From Candidatus Thorarchaeota archaeon (GTDB lineage: Archaea > Asgardarchaeota > Thorarchaeia > Thorarchaeales > Thorarchaeaceae): a stretch of DNA of 64,000 nucleotides. The stretch covers positions 1 through 64,000 of the forward strand of contig JACAEL010000068.1 in assembly GCA_013388835.1 (NCBI GenBank), given 5' to 3'. Shown in pieces: positions 8,722 to 16,567 of this stretch (position 1 is its first letter; each line of letters begins with the position of its first letter). Both the position numbers and the translations under genes were made by a program. The notes beneath the pieces were generated by a model. That model ran no database searches. It saw only the letters and a list, made by a program, of their open reading frames with translations, and was not told the origin of the DNA.

Positions 8722-9126
8722 GTGACAGACCTTGATCGCATGGAAGGTGAGTACGCTCTTGAACGCGTGACATTCGCAAACAGCAAGGATTTCCGTGACC
8801 GATATCAGACCCTCGCCAGGAGTGTTCCGTCGATGGTGCTAACAAGTGGACTCGGTCAGGCGCTAGCGTTCTTGCTTGCTGATGCCAAGCAAGCACCGAA
8901 GGATGTAGACCGCAACAGCGCACCGGGATGCCTCTTCGTGGACATATCCGAGTGGCTCACGAAGAAGATTGGAGTGTATTCCAAGGACAAGGACCTGATG
9001 ACGAGCATTCTGCAGGGAACGAAGGAGCAGTACTTGGCCGCACAGGACTACACACTGAGACTGTTGCAGTGGTTGAAGAGGCTCTCTGAGGCAATTATTC
9101 CAAAGAAGGAGGAAGGCTCCGGGTGA
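8722..9126 (+). CDS. cmr5: type III-B small subunit Cmr5
   Basis: Cmr5 is the small, all-helical Cas11-type subunit that lines the target strand in the Cmr complex. The 134-residue protein is helical and contains VPSMVLTSGLGQALAFLLA near residues 37-55, the best conserved stretch of the family. The GTG start at 8722 is seven bases after the cmr4 stop. The TGA stop overlaps the GTG start of cmr6 by four bases. Identification rests on this motif, on size and on its place between cmr4 and cmr6. Confidence 0.93.
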   Translation: MTDLDRMEGEYALERVTFANSKDFRDRYQTLARSVPSMVLTSGLGQALAFLLADAKQAPKDVDRNSAPGCLFVDISEWLTKKIGVYSKDKDLMTSILQGTKEQYLAAQDYTLRLLQWLKRLSEAIIPKKEEGSG

Positions 9127-9938
9127 CCTACAAGAACAAACCACCACCGAAGAAAGACACTCCCAAGCCTCAATCCCAGCCAAAGAAGGACACTTCCGGG
9201 ACGACAATCCCGTTCTACCAGTCAGATGTAGGTAGTATGCTCGGGAAGGACTCCAACCCGAGCCTTGTGTTCGATAGGTTTCCTGACTTCTGGACCCGTG
9301 GCGACTACCAGAGTACACCCACCCTCGAATTCCTCAAACGGATTGTGAGGCTTGTGAGCGAGAACAGAGAGATTGACAGTATGCTCCAACACACTAACGA
9401 ACGAAGGAGGCGGCTAGTTTCTGCGATGGGGGGCAGGTCGTTTTGCCTGAAGACCCAGTGGAGGTTTGTCACAGGATTGGGACTGCCTCATCCAAGTGAG
9501 ATTGGTTTTCGCTGGAACCCGCATCTCTCTGTACCGGTGATTCCGGGGTCTTCAATCAAAGGCGCACTGCGTTCGTGGATGCGCGACTTCGAGAATAGAC
9601 CAGAGGCAGCTGATACGCTTCTGGGCAAGGATGGCGTCGGACAAGTCACAATACTTGATGCACTACCCAGCAGAAAACCCAAGATGGAGGTGGACATCAT
9701 CAACCCGCACTACGCCGAGTACTACTCAGATCCCGAAAAGGCGATTCCGGGGGACTATTACTCTCCGATTCCAGTGTTCTTCTTGGCGACCGCTCCAGAG
9801 ACAGAGTTCTTGTTTCACATCATGCCCGTGACTGGCTATGCACCTAGTCTTGATGATGTGGAGAGAGAGATGCGCGATGCGTTCAGGTCCATCGGACTTG
9901 GAGCGAAAGGCAACAGTGGCTATGGCAGATTCATCTAG
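9123..9938 (+). CDS. cmr6: type III-B effector subunit Cmr6
   Basis: Cmr6 is a Cas7-like RAMP subunit near the crRNA 3' end. After a lysine- and proline-rich N-terminal tail of about 30 residues, the protein shows LGLPHPSEIGFRWNP near residue 119. PVIPGSSIKGALRSWMRD follows near residues 138-155, and a G-loop, IGLGAKGNSGYGRF, forms the extreme C-terminus; all are characteristic of Cmr6. Length is 271 residues. It is the last of the complex-forming genes. A 215-base gap separates it from the accessory CARF and PIN genes. Confidence 0.94.
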   Translation: MTYKNKPPPKKDTPKPQSQPKKDTSGTTIPFYQSDVGSMLGKDSNPSLVFDRFPDFWTRGDYQSTPTLEFLKRIVRLVSENREIDSMLQHTNERRRRLVSAMGGRSFCLKTQWRFVTGLGLPHPSEIGFRWNPHLSVPVIPGSSIKGALRSWMRDFENRPEAADTLLGKDGVGQVTILDALPSRKPKMEVDIINPHYAEYYSDPEKAIPGDYYSPIPVFFLATAPETEFLFHIMPVTGYAPSLDDVEREMRDAFRSIGLGAKGNSGYGRFI

Positions 9939-10106
9939 TCAGTGACCGCACGACTCGAACAGCAGCAGTCCCAGAAAAGACAGCATAGGACTGCCGCATC
10001 TCCATTCAGACCATAGGCTGGGGTGCGATTCTCTTGATAGTGCGGGAAACCTTGTCATCAACTCGAATAGACCAACCACTGACAATTCTAAGGAGGAAGG
10101 AATACC

Positions 10107-10157
10107 ATGACCCGGAGCATCCTGGAATCAAACTGCAGGCGCGGTGATTCAATATGA
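10107..10157 (+). CDS. candidate 16-codon leader peptide before the CARF gene
   Basis: An ATG at 10107 is preceded by AAGGAGGAAGG seven bases upstream, the strongest ribosome-binding site in this operon. The frame runs 16 codons (MTRSILESNC..., ending DSI) and stops at TGA 10155-10157. That stop overlaps the ATG of the CARF gene as ATGA. The CARF ATG itself has no good ribosome-binding site, so its translation may depend on ribosomes finishing this minigene. The peptide has no recognisable features. The arrangement could also be a chance ORF whose ribosome-binding site actually belongs to the longer gene. Confidence 0.4.
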   Translation: MTRSILESNCRRGDSI

Positions 10158-10660
10158 GAGAAGGAGTATGGTTCACGACGATTGGCACGAGCCCACACGC
10201 AATCAGCAACGGCATTCTGGCCGCGTATCTGGCAGGCGAGTGGTGCCCGACACATGTTGTCTGTTTCTCCCTGATGCCACCTGAAGACCTTGTTGACGAA
10301 AGGGTGAAGATGAATCTTGACAACTCGTTCGACGCATTCAAGTCGTGGCTCAAACGATTCAAGGAGGTCTTGAACAGAGATGTGGAGCTGATACCCATCA
10401 GTTGTGACGAGGACAACTATGAGGGCTATCGCAAAGATCTCAGGGGAATGTTGGAGCATTATCATGACAAGCCCAAGGCGATGGACATTACGCCCGGCCG
10501 GAAGTTTGCCTCGGCCATCATGATGCAGGAGGGGATAAGGGCTGGCGCCGATGCGATCTTCTATCTGCATCTTCTCGATGAAGCATACCAGCAGCAACCT
10601 CTGCTCAACATCCCAGCGGTATACCAGAGACTTGTGGACCTGAAGAGGGAAGTACAGTGA
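10154..10660 (+). CDS. stand-alone CARF-domain protein, possible ring nuclease or effector sensor
   Basis: This 168-residue protein is a single Rossmann-like domain of CARF type. It opens with the strand-loop TTIGTSPHAISNGILAAY. Near residue 110 it has MDITPGRKFASAIM, which corresponds to the D-x-T-x-G-x-K motif that lines the cyclic-oligoadenylate pocket in CARF proteins. There is no attached nuclease. CARF-only proteins of this size include the Crn1 ring nucleases, which degrade cyclic tetra-adenylate. Its stop overlaps the start of the PIN-like gene by four bases, which also suggests a two-protein effector with this protein as ligand sensor. I cannot decide between the two from sequence alone. 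Confidence 0.75.
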   Translation: MREGVWFTTIGTSPHAISNGILAAYLAGEWCPTHVVCFSLMPPEDLVDERVKMNLDNSFDAFKSWLKRFKEVLNRDVELIPISCDEDNYEGYRKDLRGMLEHYHDKPKAMDITPGRKFASAIMMQEGIRAGADAIFYLHLLDEAYQQQPLLNIPAVYQRLVDLKREVQ

Positions 10661-11724
10661 CTCATACGGTATTGAAACTGGACCAGCTGATGGCTTTCCT
10701 GAACTGGCTATACATGCAGCGCGAGGAGGTGTTTGAGTTGGAGGTGCCCTATCTTAAGAAGCCAGTCCTAAAGGTCGAGATCCCATCAGACTCCCAGCGC
10801 GGGAGAGTTCACTCAATCATTACGCAGAGTGACTTTGGAGACCTGACGCCTGGCTCATCACTCAAGTACGACGACATCCTCACATGTCTGTTGGCATCGG
10901 GTGTGGTTCAGCCTGTCAACTGGTCAGAGGCCACGCAGGAGATAGAGGGATTTGTCAGGAGGGACCTAACTGGAGGCGAGCGGTTCGGTCTCATTGCATT
11001 TGACACAAACGCGCTCATGTTTAGGTGTTATTCGCTCTTTGAGAGACACACACGCACAGGTCAGTCTAGGATGCGCTCGCCCACCTATGGCTACTTGCTT
11101 TCCAGCGGAGTGCAGCGCGAGCTGGCTCCGCTTGAGTTCAAGTACAAGCAAGAGGACATATCCAAGATGAAAGACCAGTATCAGTGCGCTTGGTTTGACT
11201 TTCGCGACTACTTGAACCAACCGGGAGATAACCAGAGAAGGTTCTGGCTTGGCAGAGTGGAAGCTGCCAACATGCAAGGCTCGAAGAATTGCGTGAAGTG
11301 TGAGTCAGAGCTCCCGACCTCACCCAAGGAGAAGGGAGGCGACAAGGACTTGGTCATTATCGATTCCCTTGTCAATCACAGCAAAAGACAGAACGTGGAT
11401 GCCATGGTGATCAGTTACGACGACCAGTTCGTTGCCACCGCACACCAGCTTGGTCTCAGAGGGATTCGGCTTGACAGACCCGCGACCGGAAGTTTGGAAC
11501 ACAGCACATACGAGACCGAATGGACTGCAATACGCGACTTGATCTATGTATTCTCCGTGTTGTTTGGAGCTGTGAGAGCAGCATGGCAGCAGGATGAATG
11601 GACACTCTTCCAAGGCATATGGCCAGGCAAGAAGGAGGAGAATTGGATGGCCGAGGAGGTATCGGTCAGCACTGATGACCCGCGACTCTCAGACATACTG
11701 ATGATGGCGAGGAGACTCGCATGA
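10657..11724 (+). CDS. PIN-like nuclease coupled to the CARF protein
   Basis: I infer a PIN-domain ribonuclease of unusual length, 355 residues. The N-terminal 110 residues look helical and carry no known motif. At residue 114 the strand-loop AFDTNAL gives the first acidic residue, D116. A long insertion with KCESELP follows. Then GDKDLVIIDSL near 228-238 and ISYDDQF near 252-258 give further aspartates in the order expected for a PIN active site. A helical tail of about 80 residues follows. The ATG overlaps the stop of the CARF gene, so the two are probably made in fixed ratio. I do not recognise it as a named Csx family. The assignment to PIN is by motif order only. Confidence 0.6.
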   Translation: MTHTVLKLDQLMAFLNWLYMQREEVFELEVPYLKKPVLKVEIPSDSQRGRVHSIITQSDFGDLTPGSSLKYDDILTCLLASGVVQPVNWSEATQEIEGFVRRDLTGGERFGLIAFDTNALMFRCYSLFERHTRTGQSRMRSPTYGYLLSSGVQRELAPLEFKYKQEDISKMKDQYQCAWFDFRDYLNQPGDNQRRFWLGRVEAANMQGSKNCVKCESELPTSPKEKGGDKDLVIIDSLVNHSKRQNVDAMVISYDDQFVATAHQLGLRGIRLDRPATGSLEHSTYETEWTAIRDLIYVFSVLFGAVRAAWQQDEWTLFQGIWPGKKEENWMAEEVSVSTDDPRLSDILMMARRLA

Positions 11725-11801
11725 CCACCCCTACGCCATTTTCCAGCACAGGGCTAGTGGTTCCGTTCAGACCAGAGGTGGCAGGAAGCAGTGAGAGGAG
11801 T

Positions 11802-11943
11802 GTAGCGGTCGGGACACCGGGATGTGTCTAGGAGTTTGGCCAAGGTGTAAGAGGCTGGACAGTGGCGAGTGGCAGACAGGACTTGGTCATTTGGCTGACA
11901 AGTGAGCGAGCGTTTTTCTCCAACGAGATTGTAGAAGACATTG
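11802..11943 (-). pseudogene. fragment of the 501-1448 membrane-protein gene
   Basis: Read on the minus strand, this stretch encodes SLEKNARSLVSQMTKS and continues to a stop in step with the end of the gene at 501-1448. The match continues through the stop codon into the 3' flank. Further upstream the similarity persists at DNA level but a one-base shift breaks the frame, and it fades out near 11943, about 50 bases before the XPB start. It is the right-hand direct repeat that brackets the CRISPR operon. Confidence 0.85.
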
Positions 11944-11992
11944 GCACACGCCTTCTCAATGAGAGGCAGCTCCTTATGCGGAAGCGGCACTC

Positions 11993-13336
11993 ATGCACCA
12001 GATGACACAGATAGCAGTAAAATATGATAGAGGAACCATAGTTGTCACCGGCATAGAGAGGGTTCCCTTTGGCAGCTGGGATGCGAGGAGCAAGTGCTTC
12101 AGGGCGGAGGGCATGCGCTATCAGGAGATAGTTGACTACCTCAAGCGTAGGGGAGTTGTGTACAGCGATGGGGTGCTCGACGTCCCTGAGGTGCCTACCA
12201 TGAGGGCAGACATCAAGCTTAGAGACTATCAACAACAGGCCCTCGAAGCGTGGGAGGAGTTGAGGCGGGGTGTTGTAGAGCTGCCGACCGGGTCTGGCAA
12301 GAGCTTTGTGGCGCTCAGGGCGATAGCCGACCTAGCGGTCCCGACTCTGATAGTGGTGCCCACAATAGACCTGATGAACCAGTGGAAAAGGTGGGGGGGA
12401 GAACACCTTGGTGTAGAGGCGGGCATGGTCGGCGGTGGCGAGCACTCGGTGATGCCGATAACGATTGCCACCTATGACTCAGCTGCCATCCATGCAGAAC
12501 ACCTGGGCAACCGCTTCTTGCTTCTTGTGTTCGACGAGGTACACCACCTGCCGGCCCCATCGTTCCAGCAGATAGCAGAGATGTTCGTCGCACCTTACCG
12601 ACTGGGACTGACAGCGACCTACGAACGTGAGGACGGTGCGCATCTGGAGTTACCGCGGCTCATTGGAGGGCTAGTGTATCGCCGGGCGGCAGACGACCTT
12701 GCAGGCAAGCATCTCTCACCATATGTTCACGAGCGAGTCCTGATTGACCTGTTGCCGGCGGAGAGAGAGACCTATGACAGGGAGTGGAACACATTCAAAG
12801 CCTATGTGAGGTCCAGTGGCATGAGCATGCGTGGCGTGGCGGACTTCAAGCGATTCATCATGCGCACGGGCACTGACCCCGCTGCACGGAAAGCGCTCAT
12901 TGCAAGGAACAGGGCCATTGACACGGCACTCAACTCGGAGGCCAAGATGCAGGTCCTTGTAGACCTGCTCGAGACCTACCCGGAGGAGAAGACCATGCTG
13001 TTCACACGCCATAACGACCTGGTGTATAGGATCAGTTCCCGGTTCCTCATCCCGGCGATAACTCACCAGACGGACAAGGAGGAACGGAATCGGATACTCG
13101 ACCGCTTTCGGTCCGGTCAGTACAGGGTGATTGTGACGAGCCAAGTCCTTGATGAGGGGATTGACGTACCCGACGCCTCAATAGCGGTCATCATCAGTGG
13201 CACGGGGAGCTCACGGGAGTACGTCCAGCGCTTGGGACGCATACTGCGCAAGCGGGAGGGGAAGACTGCGAGGATCTTCGAGCTTGTGTCCAAGGACACG
13301 CTGGAGTCAAGGATGAGTTCAAGAAGACACAGGTGA
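11993..13336 (+). CDS. xpb: DNA repair helicase XPB (Rad25 family)
   Basis: XPB is a superfamily 2 DNA helicase that opens DNA for nucleotide excision repair and, in archaea, works with Bax1. The protein has PTGSGKS (Walker A) near residues 98-104, DEVH at 181-184 and LTAT near 205. Motif V-like TSQVLDEGIDVPD lies near 383, and the arginine-finger region QRLGRILRKREG near 410. A short N-terminal domain precedes LRDYQQQAL. Length is 447 residues, normal for archaeal XPB. ATG 11993 is used here; ATG 12002 is an alternative. It lies just after the CRISPR operon on the same strand and 15 bases before bax1. Confidence 0.95.
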   Translation: MHQMTQIAVKYDRGTIVVTGIERVPFGSWDARSKCFRAEGMRYQEIVDYLKRRGVVYSDGVLDVPEVPTMRADIKLRDYQQQALEAWEELRRGVVELPTGSGKSFVALRAIADLAVPTLIVVPTIDLMNQWKRWGGEHLGVEAGMVGGGEHSVMPITIATYDSAAIHAEHLGNRFLLLVFDEVHHLPAPSFQQIAEMFVAPYRLGLTATYEREDGAHLELPRLIGGLVYRRAADDLAGKHLSPYVHERVLIDLLPAERETYDREWNTFKAYVRSSGMSMRGVADFKRFIMRTGTDPAARKALIARNRAIDTALNSEAKMQVLVDLLETYPEEKTMLFTRHNDLVYRISSRFLIPAITHQTDKEERNRILDRFRSGQYRVIVTSQVLDEGIDVPDASIAVIISGTGSSREYVQRLGRILRKREGKTARIFELVSKDTLESRMSSRRHR

Positions 13337-13350
13337 TGTGAAGAGGCACC

Positions 13351-14913
13351 ATGCTTCCGACAAGTCTCCTTCTGGTGAGGCGTTCGGCAGACCGTATCCA
13401 GCCCCTGTTTCTGGAGACCACAGCGGAGACCAGTGAGTTGGCGGAGCAGGTGAAAAAGGTCTTCGCCAGTAGCATAGGGAAGAGCAAGAGAGACATAAGA
13501 GAGCATCTTCACAGGCTGGAAGAGGACACAGACTGGGACTTTCGGGTCGTTCGGGGTCTGGGCTCAGTGTTCGAGCGCAGGTGCGTGTTTGAACAGGTCG
13601 CACCTGTAAGTCCTATGACCGCCAGAGAGACGGTCTTCATGACCTCTGCATCGCAAGGACTTCCCACGAACAGTGAGGCGCGCGCAATGGTTCTTCAACG
13701 GGCCGCGCAGGCGCTTCATGTCACGGTGGAGGACCTTGAGAGCAGTCTGTACGCCGATCTGGATGACAACTTGTACCTCAGCGCCGTCAACGCGCTGCCC
13801 GCGACCAGACTGATTGGCGACTACAATGTGAGTCTTCTTCAGACGCTGCTGTTCAGAGCCTCACGCCTCGACCTGACGACCGACAACTGGAAGGGCGTCT
13901 TCCGGGCGCTTCGCGGTCTCGGTCTGATGTACACTGCCACGAGGAGGGATGATGCATACTCTGTGACTGTGGAGGGGCCTCTATCTGTGGTCAGGCAGAC
14001 CACTAGATATGGGGCAAGGTTTGCCCGACTGGTCCCAAGTGTCATCGCCTCGGAGAAGTGGTCAATCGAGGCGGAGATCTCTGATGGACCAAGGGGAGGC
14101 CGCACACGGCATCTCAGACTTGACAGTCAGACGCACGGTCAGTACCTGCCCAGAGACATATCGGACCATGTCGAGTCATTTGACAGTGATGTGGAGCAGG
14201 ACTTTGCGAACAGGTTCAGGAGGCTGGACACTGGCTGGGAGCTGGTTCGGGAGCCCGGCCCACTGCAGGCGGGCGAAGCGGTCATGCTTCCTGACTTCGT
14301 CTTCCGAAGACACGGTGTGGAGGTCTATCTTGAGATTGTGGGTTTCTGGACGCCGGAGTACCTGGCCCGCAAGTGGGAGAAAGTGAGGCATCTGGAGGGA
14401 GTGGACATCATTCTTGCAGTCGACGAGGCAAACATCTGCGACGAGCTCGCCAGCCTTCCCCAGCATGTCAGTGTCGTGCTCTACAAGAGGGAGGTGCCGC
14501 TCGCTCCGGTCCTAGCACGCCTTCGAGAGAGGGACGAGCAGATCAGGAGAGAGCATACATCACGACTCTCAGCCATACCCATAGAGATTCGAGTCCCATC
14601 GATAACTGTGGACGCTCTGGCAAGAGAACTGGATGTGGACCCCGATGCCCTTCGCGAACACCTTCGGGGCAAGGAACTGGCAGACCATGTGCTGGCTGTG
14701 GATACTATAGTGGCAAAGAGTGTCCTGAGCTGTGTGTCTGCAAAGATGACTGAGCGTATGAGGAGAGGACCACTGACCGTGGCGGATGCGTTCGAACTCG
14801 TCAAGGAATGTGGAGGGGTGAGTCCCGAGAGAATACTCAATCACCTCGGCTACATCGCGGACTGGTCCAGCCTAGACATGAGTGAGGCGCTCATCGTGAA
14901 GGTAGACCAGTGA
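13351..14913 (+). CDS. bax1: Bax1, XPB-associated structure-specific nuclease
   Basis: Bax1 (DUF790 family) binds XPB and cuts DNA bubbles next to the unwound region. The protein is 520 residues, as in the family. The restriction-endonuclease-like core appears as VMLPDFVFRRHGVEVYLEIV followed by GFWTPEYLARKW near residues 310-345, with D316 and E328 as candidate metal ligands. The C-terminal part is helical and includes LARELDVDPDALREHL, a possible DNA-binding helix-turn-helix. It starts 15 bases after xpb and surely shares its transcript. Confidence 0.93.
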   Translation: MLPTSLLLVRRSADRIQPLFLETTAETSELAEQVKKVFASSIGKSKRDIREHLHRLEEDTDWDFRVVRGLGSVFERRCVFEQVAPVSPMTARETVFMTSASQGLPTNSEARAMVLQRAAQALHVTVEDLESSLYADLDDNLYLSAVNALPATRLIGDYNVSLLQTLLFRASRLDLTTDNWKGVFRALRGLGLMYTATRRDDAYSVTVEGPLSVVRQTTRYGARFARLVPSVIASEKWSIEAEISDGPRGGRTRHLRLDSQTHGQYLPRDISDHVESFDSDVEQDFANRFRRLDTGWELVREPGPLQAGEAVMLPDFVFRRHGVEVYLEIVGFWTPEYLARKWEKVRHLEGVDIILAVDEANICDELASLPQHVSVVLYKREVPLAPVLARLRERDEQIRREHTSRLSAIPIEIRVPSITVDALARELDVDPDALREHLRGKELADHVLAVDTIVAKSVLSCVSAKMTERMRRGPLTVADAFELVKECGGVSPERILNHLGYIADWSSLDMSEALIVKVDQ

Positions 14914-15162
14914 GTGTGTGACTTAGCCGTGCCCACATTGGAATTGGAAGATGCTCTCAGAGTAGCGTGACGCCGGACCCCCATAGGACCTGTGATGCAT
15001 CGTTGGCTGAGTCTCAGACGACATCCAGCGCAGGTGCTCCATTACACTATCGACCGCTTCGAAAGACCAGCGAGTCTCACTGACGGTGCTAAGCATCTCT
15101 TCTGATGAGTTCTTTACGAAACAGATATTTATGGACCCGCATGGTGGGAGCATGTAAGACCT

Positions 15163-15291
15163 ATGAGAGATGTTCTTGGCCAGGCGAGAGCCGTGTGGAA
15201 TTCAGCCAATGAGGTGGACGCGTCATTGGTCTCCGAGTGGCCGGACTCCATACTTGGTCGGCACCGTCTTTTCAGTATAGGGGAAGTATAG
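15163..15291 (+). CDS. possible 42-residue small protein
   Basis: An ATG at 15163 opens a 43-codon frame that ends immediately before the TTG start of the next gene. A TATA-like ATATTTAT at 15125-15132 lies about 35 bases upstream, which would suit a nearly leaderless transcript. The product, starting MRDVLGQARAVWNSANEV, shows no known domain. It may be a real small gene, a leader of the following gene, or chance. Confidence 0.3.
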   Translation: MRDVLGQARAVWNSANEVDASLVSEWPDSILGRHRLFSIGEV

Positions 15292-15292
15292 G

Positions 15293-16495
15293 TTGTCAAG
15301 ACGACTACGGAAGGAGAGAAAGATTGTCAAGTTCGAGCCAGTGTCGGTCAGAGAGCTGCTCACTAACATGAAGACCTACTCAGACCTCATGCTGGACCTC
15401 TCCTACTCAGCACTCCTGTTCTCGGATGAGGAACTGATAGAGTGGGTCATGGAGCTAGAGGAACAGGTGGACAGGTTCGGGTATCAGCTGCTGATGACAC
15501 TGTCTCTTGCTGTTCGCGACAAGGACGATGCAGAGGCTGCGGTCGGGCTGTTTCGCGTCGCATCATCGGCCAACAGGATCTCTGATGCGGCAGCTGACAT
15601 AGCAGAGCTGGTACACAAGGGCAGGCCTGTCGACCCTCTCATCAAGGGCGTGTTCAACTACGTCGAGGAGCATCTTGTCAGGGCAAAGGTGGCACCGGAG
15701 TCGGTCCTGCAGTGTCGCACGATTGACTACGTGTGGGAAGAGCTGGGTGCCAACGTAGACGTCATTGCACTCAGAAGGGGAACTGAGTGGACAGTCAATC
15801 CGAGAGCAGACATCACGATATGCCCGGGAGACATCGTCTTCGTGAGAGGCTCAGACAAAGAGACCTCGATGTTCTTGGAGATTGCAACAGGTGGTCCCAC
15901 CCTTCCGTCAACTTACAGTGGAGAGAAGCCTGAGACAGGCCTCGCGAGAGCGCTGCTAGAACTGAAGGAGAGGTCTGAGTTCATGATATCTCTTGCATAT
16001 GCCTCGGTCACGTATCAGGACTCGGAACTGGCCCAAGAGGTCGAAGAGCTCGAGCAGAGAGTCGACGAGGACTGTGACAGAGTCTTGAAAGAGGTCATGT
16101 CACTTCCTGATGTCGATATCAACCGCAAGTGGGGGCTTGTGGGAGTGGTGTTTGCAGCGGAAGAGATAGCTGATGCGGCATGGGAGATGGCACAGGTTCA
16201 GCTCAGAGGACTGCCAACACACGAGATCATGACGTCAGTGATGCGAGATGCTGAGGACATTGTGGCAAGACTAGTAGTCGAGCCAGGGTCGGTACTTGAC
16301 GGAAAGACACTTGACGAACTCGCCCTCGATGACACACATGGTATCTACGTCCAGTCCGTAAAGAGAGAGGGCATGTGGTTCCACAGACCGCGGGGTGAGA
16401 TGCTTTTGAAGGCTGGGGACATTCTCGTCGTAGACGGGTATAAGAGAGGACTTGAAGAGTTACGAGCAATAATGGGCGGCGCACAGAACGAGTAG
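15293..16495 (+). CDS. tandem PhoU / TrkA-C domain protein, likely ion-transport regulator
   Basis: The 400-residue protein is an internal duplication of a helical PhoU-like domain plus a TrkA-C (RCK_C) domain. The first PhoU-like part covers about 18-125 and its TrkA-C about 130-205. The second pair covers about 225-315 and 318-395. Signature parts are VFNYVEEHLVRAKVAPESVL with CPGDIVFVRG in the first unit, and DIVARLVVEPGSVLDGKTL with KAGDILVVDG in the second. Such proteins are thought to gate cation channels or transporters from the cytoplasm. The MgtE-like transporter converges on it immediately downstream. The start is a TTG with GGGGAAG upstream. Confidence 0.85.
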   Translation: MSRRLRKERKIVKFEPVSVRELLTNMKTYSDLMLDLSYSALLFSDEELIEWVMELEEQVDRFGYQLLMTLSLAVRDKDDAEAAVGLFRVASSANRISDAAADIAELVHKGRPVDPLIKGVFNYVEEHLVRAKVAPESVLQCRTIDYVWEELGANVDVIALRRGTEWTVNPRADITICPGDIVFVRGSDKETSMFLEIATGGPTLPSTYSGEKPETGLARALLELKERSEFMISLAYASVTYQDSELAQEVEELEQRVDEDCDRVLKEVMSLPDVDINRKWGLVGVVFAAEEIADAAWEMAQVQLRGLPTHEIMTSVMRDAEDIVARLVVEPGSVLDGKTLDELALDDTHGIYVQSVKREGMWFHRPRGEMLLKAGDILVVDGYKRGLEELRAIMGGAQNE

Positions 16496-16567
16496 AGAGG
16501 CAATACACGGACCACGACCGGGCCCGGAGGCCTCACGAACGCTGGTAGTCAGCGGGAGTCAGACTGC

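Noticed and set aside
12229-12593. Long open frames on the strand opposite to xpb
   Set aside because: They are shadows of the xpb reading frame, whose helicase motifs are complete.
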